This document shows, one piece after another, positions 12,625-27,110 of a stretch of DNA of 64,000 nucleotides (positions are counted from its first letter, which is position 1; each line of letters opens with the position of its first letter). The DNA lies in contig VWZP01008598.1 in NCBI GenBank assembly GCA_013396995.1, forward strand, positions 277,382 to 341,381, read 5' to 3'. Both the position numbers and the translations under genes were made by a program. The notes below the pieces were generated by a model, which ran no database searches, had not been told where the DNA came from, and saw only the letters and a list, made by a program, of their open reading frames with translations. The DNA is from Dicaeum eximium (lineage: Eukaryota > Chordata > Aves > Passeriformes > Dicaeidae).

Positions 12625-15600
12625 CTTCCAGAGTTATGCCAGGCCTTATCCTCCTGAAAAATGCATAGGTATATCTGCTAACTCTTTCCAAAATCCATAA
12701 GCAAATTAGAAGCCCAAAAGTCCTGTTGTAGGAGACCAGGAGTTTTTTCCAGAAGTTCATCTGTTAATCCCCAAGTATCAGCATTTCAGAAGTGTAAAGG
12801 TGAAAGGAAATACTGGATTTTTTTTTTTTACTAGAAAGATTAATACCTTTGAAACCAATAAAAATCCCACTGGATTTATTGATAGTCTAGCCATGGACCA
12901 GAGTTCAGGAGGTGAGAGCTCACTTCTGTACATTAATTGATCACTTGTTATAATGAGCCTTCTAATTATTCAGAGGTCTTTCTGCATTTTTTTAAGTAAT
13001 ATTTTCAGACCTGGCCCTGCTGGATTTTACCTCCATCTGCTTCCTCAGCATGACTTGATCTCAATTTCAATCTACTTCTCTTTGTTATCTCTCTTACCCT
13101 CTTTGTCTTTCCCTTTCACTATTCTCCTCATAATTATGTATCTTCACCTGCTCTCCCCACACTAATTTCCCAAACAGGAGGACCTGACCTTGTTCTCCAT
13201 TGCTACCTGGCCATCTTGAGGCTGCCAGCTTCAAAGGGGACCACAAAAGGATGGTTTCTATGCAGACAAAAAATGTGACTTTAGTTCATAAGCTGCAGGT
13301 TTCAGACAACTACAGGAGTTGATAAATATATCCTGGGTACAAATAGGTTTTAAAAAATTATCTGACAGGAAAACCAAAACCAAAGTGGGCATTCTAGCTA
13401 GTGGATCTTTTGAGAAAAGCAAAGTTAGATTCTATCATGGCAGATTCTGCTGTGCACCATGGTGGCACTGACATCACCCGGACAAGTCACTGAGAAACAA
13501 ATGCCACAGAGCATTTCCCTGTGCCATAAAACTTCTCAGATATTAGCTTTTTATATACATAAAAACAAAACTTACATTTTTTGTATAGCTGTGCAATGCA
13601 AATATTTTTCATAAAAGAAAGGTCAGTAGAGTAGAAGTCATAATGATTTTTTGTTATTGTTGATTTCCACTAGTGCTTTTTTCTATTTGGGTTTCTGGCC
13701 TGTAAGATACTATTACAAATATTTCTGGTTCTGGCCCAACTTCCAGCCCCAGAAACTTGTCCCTTTTTCAACATGATGTGGAAATGGATGGCCCTAGAGC
13801 TGCTCACCTTGATCCATGGGTAAGACCATAGAATATTCTAGGATTCTTCACAAATTAGGGAGCCCTGATGTATTTCTCTACCTGTCCCACTCTGTCTTAC
13901 ACAGGAAATCAGCTCCATGGTTTGTCCTAATTCACTCGTGGTTGAGTAGATGAGAGTGAAAATGTACCAAAAGTACTCAAGTCCAAGAGAACAAAACAAT
14001 CTGATGGTAAAAGTCATATTTTCCAACTATCAGAAACAAAAGGCTAGTCACCAACTGCTTTGCCTTGTGTGGCCTGCATACACTGATGTGCAGCTCTCTC
14101 TGGGCTGTGTCTTTGCACATGTTTATAGCCAGGAACTGCCAGATAAGAACAGCGACTGTGCCCTGTTCACAAAAGCCAAACTAACTTTGCTATCCCCAGA
14201 GTTCCATTTTGATACTACAATCTGGAAAATTATGTGGCTACTTCTGCTTCTCTGGGCCAAATGTAGTCCAGTGGAGGAGGGAGAACTTTACAGCCTCATT
14301 CCTGTCAGCCGTGACTGGCAGGAGGTTTGTCTCAGAGCTAAGTAAGGAATTTTTGAAGGGACCACACCTTCCTAAAAGGCTGACACTCAGAACACATACA
14401 GCTAAAGGCTAGAAAGGCTGAAGTTCATTACCAGTTAGGAAAGGATTTGGGGTTTGGGAGTTGTTTGAGTTTTAGCTTTTTTTGTGCTCTTGGAAAAAGA
14501 AATGTGTGCAAACAATAAGGAAAGTAACAGAAATTAATTCGGTATTCTAAGTCTTCTATTTGTGAAGTGTTTTAGTATGGAATTTGAAATATTAAATTCA
14601 TTTATTAGTGGAAAAACTTAAAATAAAAAAGAAATGTATACGTATCAGTCTTGACTACCTGTGTTTTTCTGTCCCTTGTGTATTCCATTTGCCCCATTCA
14701 TATTTGTTTACAAACTTCCTTAGCCATCAAAACTGGAAATTGTTAGGAATCCAAGACTCTCTTTCCTGTCAAACATCTGCATAGAGCTTTGTTCAGCTTC
14801 GAAGCTAAAGCCAACTGCATTTATTATCTGAATTTGCCTCTGAAGCAGCAGCAACAGCAACTGACAGTAATAAAACCCTACAGGAAATAAACTCGGAGTA
14901 AAGCATATGTGAGCCAGGTCTTTGGTAGATCTATCTTAAAAGCCAGGATAAAAGGCAAAGCCAAGAGGAGTTTGCATCAGCAGGTTAAAGCATGGTTGCA
15001 AATTGCTTGTTGGAATTAAATGATCTTAGAGAGCTGCTCTATTCATCCCCCTCACACAGTCACACAGAGACATCTAGGCTTTAAGTCAGCCAAGGGTCTT
15101 ATATTTCTAGCTATTTTGGTGCATTCTGAAATTGTTTCTATTCTTAATACTCTGTAGTCATTAAATTACAACCAGCTGTGTCCTGTCACTGATGTTTTTT
15201 GCAAACAGTTTTTAAAATATAGTGCTTGCAGTTCATAGATGTTTGGTTATCTGAGACCTGAATAATAAAACAGCATATAACAGAGCAGAAGGCAACCCAT
15301 GATCTTGTCCTGTAGCATTTTGCAGTTAATATGAAATGCAGTCAAATGTAGAAGGGTCTGGACACTGAGGAAAACCAATCATGAAAGAGGTTTAAGGCAT
15401 AAAGGAAATTAAAGCACAAACTGGCTTTGCTTAAGTGAACAGGAGAGAGATTTTGACATGTCATTTAACATTTCCCATATGGCTTCAACTAGAGTTTATT
15501 TGAAACCTCTCAAAACTTTTTCCTTGTGTGCAAAATGACCCTTTACAACAAAGGAGAAATAAAAAAAACCCCACTATAAACCATTTGGCCATTAAAGCCA

Positions 15601-16859
15601 TTTTAATTAAACAATTGAACTGGCCTGTGTGTCTCCCAGGTGGGAAAGTCTGGGATGCTGCTTTTAAACAGCAGCTGCTGGCAGAGGAGTGTTTGCTGCA
15701 GGGAAGAGGTGAGATTAACCCCCCTGCTCAGACCTATCCCTGGGCTTCAGGGGAGCTCACTCAGTTCTGACCACATGAATCTCCTTTCTGGTATGTGGTA
15801 CACAACCACATGAAGATAAAGATTTTTAAAAATAACATCTGATGCTGAGGCTGTCAAAGTGTTTGTGCACAGAGCTCAGGCTGCTATGCAGGAGCATGAT
15901 TTTCTAGCAGTCAGAAGCTCTGTGCTTTTTGAAGGTATGGGTCAGAAAGGGTATGGCATGCTCAACAATCAAAACCAAACAGCTGCCTTTGAAAGTCAGG
16001 AGCCCAAATATGTGAAGATCATAAAGTCTGACTATTTCTTTCTTCTTCTAGACCAAGTTTTCACCCAAAGTTCACTCTGCAGAACAGTGTTATTTGCTGT
16101 GTGTCATCATATGGCTCCCTGGGCAGTGGAAACTGTGGTGGGAGCTGTGTACAACCCAGATATTGGCTGGCATCTATCAGAAATAACTGAGAGTAGAAGA
16201 AAAAAAAAATTTTAAAAGNACATAAGAAATTGGGGTACTTCTCCAAATAAGTAACCAAAGAAAGAAGAATTTCATACAAAGAGATATTTGCAATGAGTAA
16301 AAAAGTAGGTTGCCCTTTTTCCTAAATGACCTTCATCTGCCTTGCAGGGGAATTGCAGCCTTAATTTGCCCTTAAAAAGCACCCAGCTTTGCTGAGAAGA
16401 GGTGCTCCCAAAGGGGAATGTGAAGAAAGGTCTTTTGCTGTAGGCTTGCCATGATCCATCAGTGCTGTTCAAGGGTGCTGTGGGCTGGCTTTTCAAAGGT
16501 CTTTCCACTGCTGTGTGCTTGAAGTCAGCGGTTTATATTCAAGGAACAAAGGCAGAGCTAAATCCACCACAGACAAAAACCCAAGGGGAGGGGGAGTGGT
16601 TTCTACCACTTTGCAAAGAAAATTGATTTTTTTTTAAAGTATAGAGTGCAAAAGGCTCAGAGGACTGTTTCTACTTTGTTGTAAAAATACTGCTCCTATG
16701 TGGCTTTTGACAGACATTAATGTTTGCCTCCATACGTGTGTCAGAGGCAGGTTGACATGCTCAGGGCTCTTTCAGTGGTCATTTCTACAGTACTTTTTGG
16801 GATCCAAGTTGATTCAATTGCCCAGCACTGCTGAATAACAGCTGGCAAACAACACTTTC

Positions 16860-16899
16860 GTTTCCTCCTCTTTTTTTCTTTTTTTTTTTTTTTTTTTTT
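16860..16899. repeat. Polypyrimidine / poly-T tract
   Basis: A C/T-rich run ends in an almost pure T tract of more than 25 bases. It shows none of the flanking structure of a retroposon tail (no CR1 or SINE body next to it, no visible target-site duplication), so it is best called low-complexity sequence. Confidence 0.8.
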
Positions 16900-19800
16900 A
16901 ATTATTCCATGCATAAATATATAGCCCACTGAAGAGCAGGGAATGTTCTGAATCCCAGTGGGAGAGCAAGCAGAACAGATAATTTCTTCTTTTACAAATT
17001 GTCTAATTTTTGAGCAACTGTTGCTGCGAAGCAGTTCAGCAAATAGGCTGAGGCAGTTTAGGTTGGAAAAAAATGAAAGACAGTGACTAAGATCCCCTGC
17101 ATTCCTTGTTTTCAGCAGAAAAAAAAATGAGGATGTTTCTTCAGAAAACAGAAGCTGAGGGAGGAGAAGCAGTGTTTTCGTGGTTTTTTGCTTGGTTTTA
17201 TTTAAAGATTTTTAAATGTGGATTGGACTGCAGTCAGGGTGATGATATTTTCTTCAAGGGGTGATATAGCCCATGTTATAAACACACAATTTTAGCAGGA
17301 AGAAAAAAAACCACAAGATCCTCAAACAAGTCGAATTGTAAGGGAAAAAGAAAATACACACACACAGTTCCAACCATGAAGCATCAGTTCACACAGGTTC
17401 TAATAAGTGGGTGAAACAGGAGCTATAAAACAACTGTATTGTGTGATAAATCAACCTGGCCATGACCGAGTCCTTTACAGTGCCAAAGGCTTCCCTAATG
17501 TTGATATTCACTGAATTTTTTTCTTTTGTGAGTCATAACTTGGCATGCTTTCCTTCTCACTCCTCCACAGGCACAGTGGCAGGAAAAGCATGTCCCTGGC
17601 TGGCCAAGCTCAGGGTGGGCTCAGTGCCAGTGGCAAACATGGCTCCCTGGCCAGGCTGTGGTCACAGGACCTCTGCTAGAGAGAATTTTATCAGTCGCTG
17701 GGGCTCAGCCGGCTGGCCCCAAAGGGCTGATGTCTCTCTCCCTTCTTTGCAGGCTTGGCCCAAGCTCCCTTGCTCATAGTGGGGTACTGAAGCCACTATA
17801 CCAGTGTCAGACTGGTTACAGGGTATCCCTAACACGACTTCAGTGAGCCTTGCTCTGAATTACTTCATTGGTGGAGCAGCTGCCACTTCTCTTGAAATAC
17901 CATTAGCCCATTGCAGGACATGATTCTGAACAGCATCTTCTCTAACAGGGATAGAAGCGCTTTCCTCTACACAAGTATATTCAGAGTTGGGGAGATTGTG
18001 GACTGCTTTTGTAATTTTTTTTGTTTTGTTTTTATGAATGGGTTTCAGGACTTGTTATATACATTATATTGACTCATGTTTGGGTGCTAAAGGATGGGTT
18101 TCTGCTTGGGAACAGGGGAATAAGAGAACAAGTGTCTGAAATTCCATCAGCCTCTAAGAGCATGGTATTGTCAGTCACCAGGCATAGTGTGTCTAGGCTG
18201 AATACTGCCTGTTTAGGTGGGAACACTGGTTTGGGAACTAGGAGAAGAGAATTTTGTGGGGGAGCAAAAAAGGGGAGGTACATCTCATCACGCGGATGTC
18301 AGGCTGATTTGCTAGGCATGAATCCATGGCATCTTGACAATGTTCCAGCATTGTCAAAACCACCAACATTTATGGTGCCCTGTGAGGGTTACAGCTTTGC
18401 ACTTTATGCTTGACTCCTGGTGTTCACACTTTCCTTATCCATCTAGCTCAGTAAAGTTGCAGTGGCACGGAATAATACTTGAAAGAGTAGCAGAAGGCAA
18501 AGTGCTACTGCCAGAGTTTTACAGTCAAGAGTTCTGACATAGGGGCGCGACAAGTTACAGGACCCCCAACTCAAATAAGGCTGTTCTTGCTTGAATATAG
18601 TAATATAAGGATTAGTAATGGGCAGAAATACTTGATGTTCTTCCCCTACACCCACCAATGCCCCAAGTCTGCTCCTGTCCTTCCTGATCCCACAGCAGGA
18701 GGAGATGGGCTGAAAGGGCTTTGCTGGTGGGGCATGGTGCAGCTGGGAATTTGGTGCACCATGCAGAGCTGTGTCTAGAATGTAGGAAAAGGGCACAAGA
18801 TTAGTACCTAAGATACCTCTGCATCACTGGGTGATTTTGTATTTTGTATTTGGATCCAGCTGACTGAGACTTCCTGACTTTGGGAGAGTTGTGTATATCA
18901 GCCATGGCTGCTTCTGGTGATACTGCTCACCTGTTGGCACAGTCCTTGTGAGCAGCTGGGCTCCTTTAGACCCCGAGACAGACAACAAAAAGCAGAAGGT
19001 ACTGAAAGCAAAGATGGGCCTCCATCACTTGAAGAGTCTTCAGCTGCAATGGCTTTCTCAGGATTTTTAAAGGAATGACACATAAAGATGAGATTTTATG
19101 CAACATCTAAGTCCAAAAGAGTAACATCAGAAGAAGTAAAAATATTTCATCTAGGGATGCTTCTTATAAATACAGGATAATCAAGTGTTTGAGGCAAGAT
19201 ACAACCCATGGGTGAATGGGTCTGAGCCACTGATGGCAGTTCCTGTGTCCCTGCAAGACAGAATAATGTAACTGAGAGCCAGAGGAAGCTGAGCAGTGGG
19301 GACAGACAGTAAAGGCCTCTGGAATTTATTACTGCCTAGTTTACTGCAAAAAAATTTGCAAGCTTGCATAAATGCAAATAGGAGGCAGGCAGCTCAGCAT
19401 AAGCGTGGAAAGAATGGAAAGCAGTCAGGGTATTAAATATGAGATGAGAAATGTTGATAATTTATTATTATGGCTTTAAGAGGAATATACAACTTCTATG
19501 ATGTGATTTTAATTAGAAAGCCAGGAGAGAAAAGTAATGATAAAATATTGCTCAGAGATTTGTACTAGGAATCACTGAAATGCGCCCACAAAACCAGCAT
19601 GGAGCTGCTAAGGATGTTTGTGTGGGTCTCAATAAAATATTTGGAGAGTTCAAGCTAACCTGAAAGTTCTGGCCCACCCCCATGACCCTTTGGGATCAGA
19701 CACTTGGTCACCTGAGGATGATCTCCAGTGTACTGGTTATGTGCACCAGGTGAAACGAGATGTGAGATCGACTTTGGTGTGGAAAGTGCAGGTCATATCA

Positions 19801-22271
19801 CCAAACACTTGGCAGGATTTGCTCACAGCCTGCCCACATTTCCTGGTGCAGAGAAAGAACTAAAGCCCTGTATCCTCTGCCTATATCCCAACAACTGAGA
19901 ACCTAAATCAGCCATAGGAATTTCTGAGACATCACTTTCTAGCCAGCTTCTTCCTTCTGTGTGGTCCCTGCATTGCTCAGCTTCCTCCACTGGGTTCTCC
20001 ATGTCAGGAGCAGTCCAGAGGTAAAGGAGCTTTACCTCTCCTTTACAGTTCAGGAATTAAGGCTCTCAGCCCCCCAAGGAGAAACTCCGTGTTTCCCACA
20101 TCCCCCAGCACAGCTTTGATGCACTCACTGAGTCTCTGAAATGTCTGTCTCATTATGTGGCATGGATATCCACCACCAGAGAGTTGCTCAGAGGGCAGAG
20201 AAGTAAATTACTTTTCTGACGGTTTCAAATGCCCTCCACAGCCTGTGCAAAGCCAGAGACATCTGCAGAATAGTATTTTTGCTACACCTTTCTTTTCAGC
20301 CTTCCCATCTGTGGTGCCTTTACTGGGCAGAAGATCTGAACATCTCGGACAAGAGCCTACTTTGTACGTCCTCTGCATAGACTGGGCAGGAAGGACTGCT
20401 CACTTTTCTCCAAGGAACACTTCAGGACGTCATACAAACTCTGTTGTTTCTCCTCAGGGTATTCTAACTTTTTAAATAAAAGGAACTAGTATGCAGCTGG
20501 ATTGTAAGAATTATTCTGCTTCTTTTCACTTCTGTTTGCTAACAACGGGTTGCCTGTTTTTAAATAAACAATAATTTAAAATAATAGTGAACTTAGATAT
20601 GTGTATTTTGTTCCAAAGCACAAATGTACAAGTGTCATGCTGTTAACACTGGGACCACAGTAGATGAATAGTAGTTAGAGCTACTAGCAGCTGAAATGTG
20701 ATCCTGGACAGGAAAATTATAAGGTCTGTCATGATTCAGGATCAAAAGAGAAGGATTTGATGTTGTGTTTTAGCTGTGAGCAAGAGCAGATTTGTCTCAC
20801 AGTGATTCCAACATGCAGAGTGTTCCTGGAGGAATATGTCATGCTCTTCAAGGGCTGTTTTGCTCTAGAGAATATTACAAGCTTGGCAGAAGGTGGTCTT
20901 CTATTTGCTTCCAGTGTTTCATTGAGGATAATAGTAATTTTTCAGGAGAAGACCAAATCCTACTGATAAGTTTCCCCTCACTAAAAAGCCATGCTAACTC
21001 ATGGGTTGTTTTTGGACAGGCTTTTCCAGCGGCATTTGGGTCTTGTTTGACACCTGGAGTTCCAGTCTCCCTTTCAGCTGCAGTACAATGTTGAGCAAGC
21101 AAGGAGTTCTCTTGAGGAACTGCTGCCTGCCAGACTGAGCCCATGGGGAGTGAAGGATGTCATTTCAGTGCAGCTTCTGAAGAGCACAGTCCAACAGAGC
21201 AGCCTGTCTCAACCATTTGTAGTGAGATAAAAACATGGGCTGAGCTCCCCTTTCCTGAGGGCTGTGTGCTCCATAGGTATCAGTAGGGTGAGTGCTCGTG
21301 CAGACAGCCTGCCACTCAAACTGCAAACACACGCACTCCAAGGTCACCAAGTCACTTACAGGAAGTGAACCAGAATAAACAGCCTCTTTAACAGGTTTTA
21401 TTTTCTAACAGAACGCTCCAGCTTTGCTCTCCAAGGGAAGTTCCCTGTGGAGGGGTGCCTGGGGATTTATCTGGCTGCGGTTCAGCTGACTTACACGCTT
21501 GGTCTCCTCTCCCACATCTGCTTCCTCTTCCACCTCACACTTGGCACCTTCTCCTTCTGGCAGGTGAGCACAGAGATTCTGAGAGAGCCAGTTCCCTGCT
21601 CTCTGGGTTCAAGTAAAGACTGTATTGGTGATGTTATCCTAGATTGAATTTTCCCATCATTTTCCTTCTGGGAAATTAACTTGTTAAGGTGGCTTGCAAT
21701 TCCATGAGGTACTGGGAACTCTCTGCCAGGATCATTGTATACAGTACATCCCTAATTTTAACTGGGATTTTTTTTTTTCTTTGCAAAAACTAGGTGTGTT
21801 GTGGTCCTGGGGTTTGCAGAGGGGAGTGGGCTGTTATATTTGCCCCTGCCCCATGGGTGACAACAGTGTAGTGCTGCTTGGGCCAGCACTGAGAGCACAA
21901 TGACTTGTCTCATGCAGGGCCATCTGACAGGAAAGGAAACAGGCCTTTTTCTTACTTCCCACTCACTAAAACAAAGGGTTGTTCACGAGGTCTCACACTT
22001 CCCCAAACTTTGTTTCTCCATGGACAACCGCCACAGTTCAGCATGTATCGATAGCATCAAAGTTTTCCTTGGAAACCTTCCAAAGGATTGAGCTCAGTGG
22101 ACCACATAATTATTCATACACTGTTTAGGATTTATCTGCCTGAATCAACTAGATTGTTTTTATTTTTTTCTGTGACATTGACCTCAAATTTTTCTCAACT
22201 ACCAGAATGCAGTTAGCTTTTCATCTCTTTAGCAGCCAAATTTTCTTCTTCTATGCATTGAATGGCCAAGA

Positions 22272-22655
22272 CAGTTGGTGTTTAGCCTGGAGAAGAGAAA
22301 GCTCTGGGGGGAGCTTAGAGCAGCCTTCCAATACCTGAATGGGGCCTACAATAGAGCTGGTGAGGGACTTTTTCTAAAGGCATGTAGTGAGAGAACAAGG
22401 GGGGTGGATGACTTTAAACTGATAGTAGATTTATATTAGATATTAGGCAGAAATTAATTACTGTGAGGATGCTGACACACTGGAACAGGTTGCCCAGAAA
22501 AGTTGTGGTTGACTCATCCCCGACAATGTTCCAGACCAAGCTGGATGAGGCTTTGAGCAACCTAGTCTAGTGGAAAAGCTCCTTTCCATGGTGGGGCTGT
22601 TGGATGATCTCTGAGGCTCTGAGGCAATCCAAACCAGTCTATGATCCTATGATTA
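22272..22655 (+). mobile_element. CR1 LINE 3' end, 5'-truncated
   Basis: The segment follows the standard CR1 3' region in order: a 'gtttagcctggagaagag' block, the 'catgtagtgagagaacaag' block, 'tagatattaggcagaaatt', 'cactggaacaggttgcccag', 'gctggatgaggctttgagcaacct', and a terminal 'ctatgatcctatgatta' that is a diverged copy of the CR1 tail repeat. CR1 is the dominant non-LTR retrotransposon of birds; it typically inserts 5'-truncated and has no poly(A) tail. Only the end of ORF2 and the 3' untranslated region remain, with many substitutions and no usable coding frame. Sense is plus. The 5' boundary is approximate. Confidence 0.93.
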
Positions 22656-22710
22656 CTAGGCATACCTGTACCCACCCACACACATGCACTCCCTGGAAGA
22701 AGGACATCAG

Positions 22711-22740
22711 GCTTGCACATCCTGGCATGGATGTGCAAGC
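22711..22740. repeat. Perfect inverted repeat, 12-bp arms, 6-base loop
   Basis: The left arm gcttgcacatcc (22711-22722) is exactly complementary to ggatgtgcaagc (22729-22740), with loop tggcat. It lies 55 bases beyond the end of the CR1 copy and is not part of the CR1 tail. Pairing stops at the arm ends. Its function is unknown. Confidence 0.85.
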
Positions 22741-25700
22741 TATATCCTCCAAGATTAAACTCACATATTCTCATTTTTAAAATATACTTAATAGTTAGAT
22801 GTGCCTGAGCAAGAAGGGAACATTTAGAGAGGTGAAAGTCCAAGTACTTCTTCAAGACTTGCTGCAGATCAGAGCATCCAAACACAGAAAGGTGGGACAG
22901 AAACACTCAGTGGCTAAAACAGTATCTGCGGAATAGACTTTGAGACATCCTTGTTTCCAGTTGGAACAAACCTCTCCATGGTCTTTCCTAACCCTGAACT
23001 TTAGACACATGAAAATCTGGGAGAAAAATTGCATGAGTGTGGGATGGCTTGCTGGGTAAATATCTTATCATTCTTTTCTGCAGAGATTATTATTTGAAAC
23101 CTCCCTGTTGAACTAATCGTGATGTTGTGGGGCCCATAATGGGGATTTAACCTTTAGAGTATCCTGTTGTGGAGCATGTTTTTGGCCCTATCCTTAACAT
23201 ATTGGTCTGTGATTTCACTGCTTTCTGCATGTAATTCATAGGGCAGCATCTGCTGAAAAACAAGAGGGAATTCTGCTTTTCTGGCTGGACTCAGGCTGCA
23301 AGATAGGAGGCTTCACTGTCCAGTATACTGACAACCTGTACTGTCACATGCTGCTGCTGTAACACAAGTGTCTGCATGATTTCTATTGCTGCATGATTTT
23401 ATCTTGATAGGTGTGCTATTGAGAGAATGCATTTGTCTTGCAATATCTTTATTTGACACTTTGGATATTTACTTTTGCTGGTAAGCACAAGGTCTGAAAA
23501 ATAGTTTGGATGCCTCATAGGCTAAGAGGTTCCAAAGCTGCAGACTGGTCCCTTTGCTTGCTCACAGTCTGCCCACCAAGTGCTAAGCAGCAGTGGCTGC
23601 TGGAAGGGACAGTCAATGGGGACAGTATAGTACTGTGCAGTCATGTGGCTGGGGCATGCCACTCTGAAAGGTCTGAATGGCAATTCCACAGGCCTTTTCC
23701 TTAGGAAACTGCTGAAATACTATTTCTGTACATGGGAAGGGAAAAGAGCTGGGAAGCGGTGCTCCTCCCAAAGTTTTGAGCTTGTTCCTACCAAGCTTCA
23801 CTCCATCTTGATTTACACTGCATTACAAATAACTCTATTTACATTATGTTTAAGACCTCATGGCTAAATATGCTGAAACAAATCTGATTGCAGTTAAAAT
23901 CACAGCATGGGTGACTCAGAAAAGTTGCTTGTTGGGAAAGCGTTACTCTGTTATGGACAATTTGTATAATAAAGATGTCTCTTCAAGGAGTACCTGTAGC
24001 AGAAGGAAATCAAAAGCAGCACCTTGTGGGGAATATGTGTCCTTTGGTACTGTCCTGGATTGGAGCTCATAGAAGAATATCTTTACATTCATACATTCAT
24101 CTGAATACCTTGCAATTCAAGTGTGCATTGGGATGTGAGAATCATTGTTTGTGTTTCTAAAAGTATTTGCTAGCAAAATGAAGCACCAGCATCAGACTCA
24201 AGCTGTGGGAGCTGCCATGTACTCTCTGTCACTGCCTTATTTTGTGGCCTTGGGCAAGTTCTGTAATTACAGTGGGACTTTGTTTCCCAGCCCTGAAACT
24301 CGTACAATAAACATCCCCCCACTCACACTAGTTTTCTGTTACACTTAAAGCCAACCACTAACTCTGCCTGTCTCCTTTGTGCCTTCAGCACTAATTTTAG
24401 TAAAGCTGCTCATTGTGATAGGAGTTCCTTTGGATAAGGGCAGCAGTGAGGTCTGAAGTGACCAGCCAGCACTTGGAGATGTGTGAGGGAAAGATACTGT
24501 GTCATTGCAAACAACTAATTACATTATTATTAGGTTATTGCTGTTTCCCACTGAAAGAGTCAGTATTCAGAGCCTGATGCATTCTCATAAGAAATGGGAT
24601 ACAGCATTTGCATTCATTTTTCTGAGAGCTCAGTAGATCCTCAGCCAGGACAGTGAATGACTTAAAATGGTATTTAAAATATTTAAATGGTATTTAAAGC
24701 ATTTAAAACTCTGACTATGTAGGAATATACATGAAGTACAGCTTGAAATTTTTTGGGAAATTTATCTTTTTTTTTTTTTCTCTAAGGTATTATTTCTATT
24801 AAATTAAGGAATAAAAGCTTATAGCTTTGGGGTAATTTTTGAATATCTTAAATATTGTGCACTTTACCTCTCTGTGAACTGAGTTGTGGCCTGTTTAGGA
24901 TGCAGTGAGCATTTTTCCCAATTATATTCCCACTCTTACTCTCCTTTTCCTCCTTCCTTTGACTCCTGTGGAAATAAACTGTTCTAGACAACACCACAGT
25001 CTGCACATATTTTGCCATGTCTGTATTAACACACAGGGATACAGATTAACAGTTTGGTTATTCATCAAAGATTATCTCAGTATTGAATAGTCATTACTAT
25101 TTCAGCTGCCCTGCAAAAGGAACACCAAGTTCTCAAATAAACAGGAGAGCTGCTGAATTTCACTCTAGCACTGGTACATGCTGCTATGTATTTCTTGCCT
25201 TTTCTACTTCAGTGGAATAATTCCCTCTAAGTATGCTCCATACCCCAGTGACTGCCACGGTGTGCTGCTGAACTAAGTCAGCAGTGCTCCATGGATTACA
25301 AACTCCAGGACTGTAGAAAGTTATTACTAAACTAAGGTGACCAAGAGCTGGATTTTTGGAGGTACAAGATCAGTAGCAGGTATAACAAGTAAGTTATGCT
25401 GTGGTAAAGCACTGCTCCTTCCTCCAAAGCATTATGTAGTTTTGCCATTTTCTACTAAAGCATCTGTACTAGAGGGTGCTAAGGGGAAGATGCTGGATAA
25501 GGGAGTGGTATCATCTGTTGTAGCATCCCATTTTATGAGATATCAAAACCGAAAATATCTCTCTGGTGCTCCAGCTACGCTAATTATTGCAGTGTGACCA
25601 CAAACTGGCAAACAGTACACAATTGGTAAACTAGCACAGCTGGAGGAGCTGCACTGATGTGTTGCTGCTTTGTAGTTGATTCTCCCTGGGAAGAAAGTAA

Positions 25701-27037
25701 ACAGAAACAAAATAGACTGCTGTATTTTATTCATATTCCAGGCAGCTGCATTTTTCCAGGGCTAGAGTTTCTCAGATTCTAATGAACCATCCTGGAGATC
25801 ACAACTCGCATAATATGAGACTTGGACAAGCAGCTGATGTAGAAATTTGTAACAGCGCTTCTTTAGTTGGGACACAGGCAAATAATCATTGGTTTTTGTG
25901 GACTATTATTGCTTGCATATAAGAGAAACCCTAAAAACACTGCAGACCAAAAGATACAGATGATCTTTAAGGCAGAACCATGGATTAGTCTCCCCTAGCT
26001 TCTCAACCCTGTGTGATATGAAACCTGCTATTTCTCCATGTATTTTTGTTTAGAGAAGAGATATCATACTAATCCTTCAGGATCAAATAAGCAACAGAGA
26101 ATTTCAGACAATTTCCCCAAGACAAATCTGAAAATAGATGTTAGGAAGATGCATTTCTTTCTGTTCCGCTCCCTAAGATGATGGATGATTTGTGTTTTGT
26201 TAGTGTATATTCTGTGTTTTTTCATTTAAAGAAAACAAGACTTAAAATTTTAATGTAAAATAAGTTAAAAGGGGAAGAAAGAAAAGTAGATACCCCTCTG
26301 GTTTGGTGCCCAGAGCAAGCCTCTAACTCATGTTGAGGAAAAGCCTCCTGGTCAGCAGCCAGGAACTTATTATTCCAACAGGTTTATCATATATTTGTTC
26401 TACAGTGAAAGATGGTATGAAAACAAGAGTCGCCCAGGGACATTTAGTTTTGCTGGAACAAAGCAAGAACACTCTCAAGAGGGCTTCTTGTTGTACAGTC
26501 CAGCACTGTGCACTTACCCAAGCATTGACAAAGGAAAAAGTTACAGTACTCATAAATTTGTCACAGCTCATATGAGATGTGCAGTGACACCAGACCAAAA
26601 TCTTCTCCTGTGTGAAGATGAGACACCCAGAAAAATACTCTTCTCTTCCAGTGGAGCAACTCTGGATTTACATGAGAGCAAATCAGCTCCAAATTCAGCC
26701 TACTGTGTTCTATCTTGTTCTTGTTTTTTAAGGTACAAAAAACAACTACATTAAGTTCTGTCTGAACTGGAGCCCCCAAACCAGTCTATTGTAAAAAGGG
26801 CTGCTCCACTCTCATTACATATGATTGGCACTTTGCTAAAAATTACAAGCAACTTTTAAAAATGTAGACCTCTAAAGTACATTACTGAATTCTTGTTGAG
26901 GTTATTAAATGAAAAGGCATTTTCATTATGAATGAAATCCTGGCCCTGCTGGAGTCAGACAAGATTTCTACTGGGTTGGTGGGAGCCTGGGTTCCTTCAT
27001 CCATATTTTAATGGCATCGCAGCTCCTTCTCCAGAGG
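22741..27037. other. Non-coding stretch, nothing recognised
   Basis: No coding, RNA or clear transposon signal. There is a short duplication of an ATGGTATTTAAA motif near 24668-24700 and a T-run around 24770-24779. Open frames reach 119 codons (26395-26754, plus) without recognisable domains. The interval ends at the 5' edge of the solo LTR. Confidence 0.55.
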
Positions 27038-27110
27038 TGTCCTGGGTTGAAGTATATTCTGTTACCATCTTCATGAGCTGTTGGAATAGGTGGTGTTTTC
27101 CTTGCCTACT

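Larger units (their letters stand above)
11301..22270. other. Non-coding stretch, no gene or clear transposon
   Basis: Apart from the short direct repeats near 11.8-12.6 kb, this interval contains only low-complexity sequence: a polypyrimidine/poly-T tract at 16860-16899, an A-run near 16201 and a short AC run near 17356. The longest open frames (131 codons at 13950-14345 and 130 codons at 18021-18413, both plus strand) match nothing I recognise. A single unresolved base (n) lies at 16219. Treat the interval as intergenic or intronic. Confidence 0.55.

Noticed and set aside
13826..13850. 'catagaatattctaggattc' as a CR1 tail
   Set aside because: Resembles the tail octamer but no CR1 body lies on either side.
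13950..14345. 131-codon plus-strand open frame
   Set aside because: No family resemblance, no promoter or splice context; taken as chance.
18443..18796. 117-codon minus-strand open frame with a leucine-rich end
   Set aside because: No recognisable protein; overlapped by plus-strand frames of similar size.
26395..26754. 119-codon plus-strand frame with protein-like composition
   Set aside because: Overlapped by frames on both strands and matches nothing known; evidence too weak to list as a gene.
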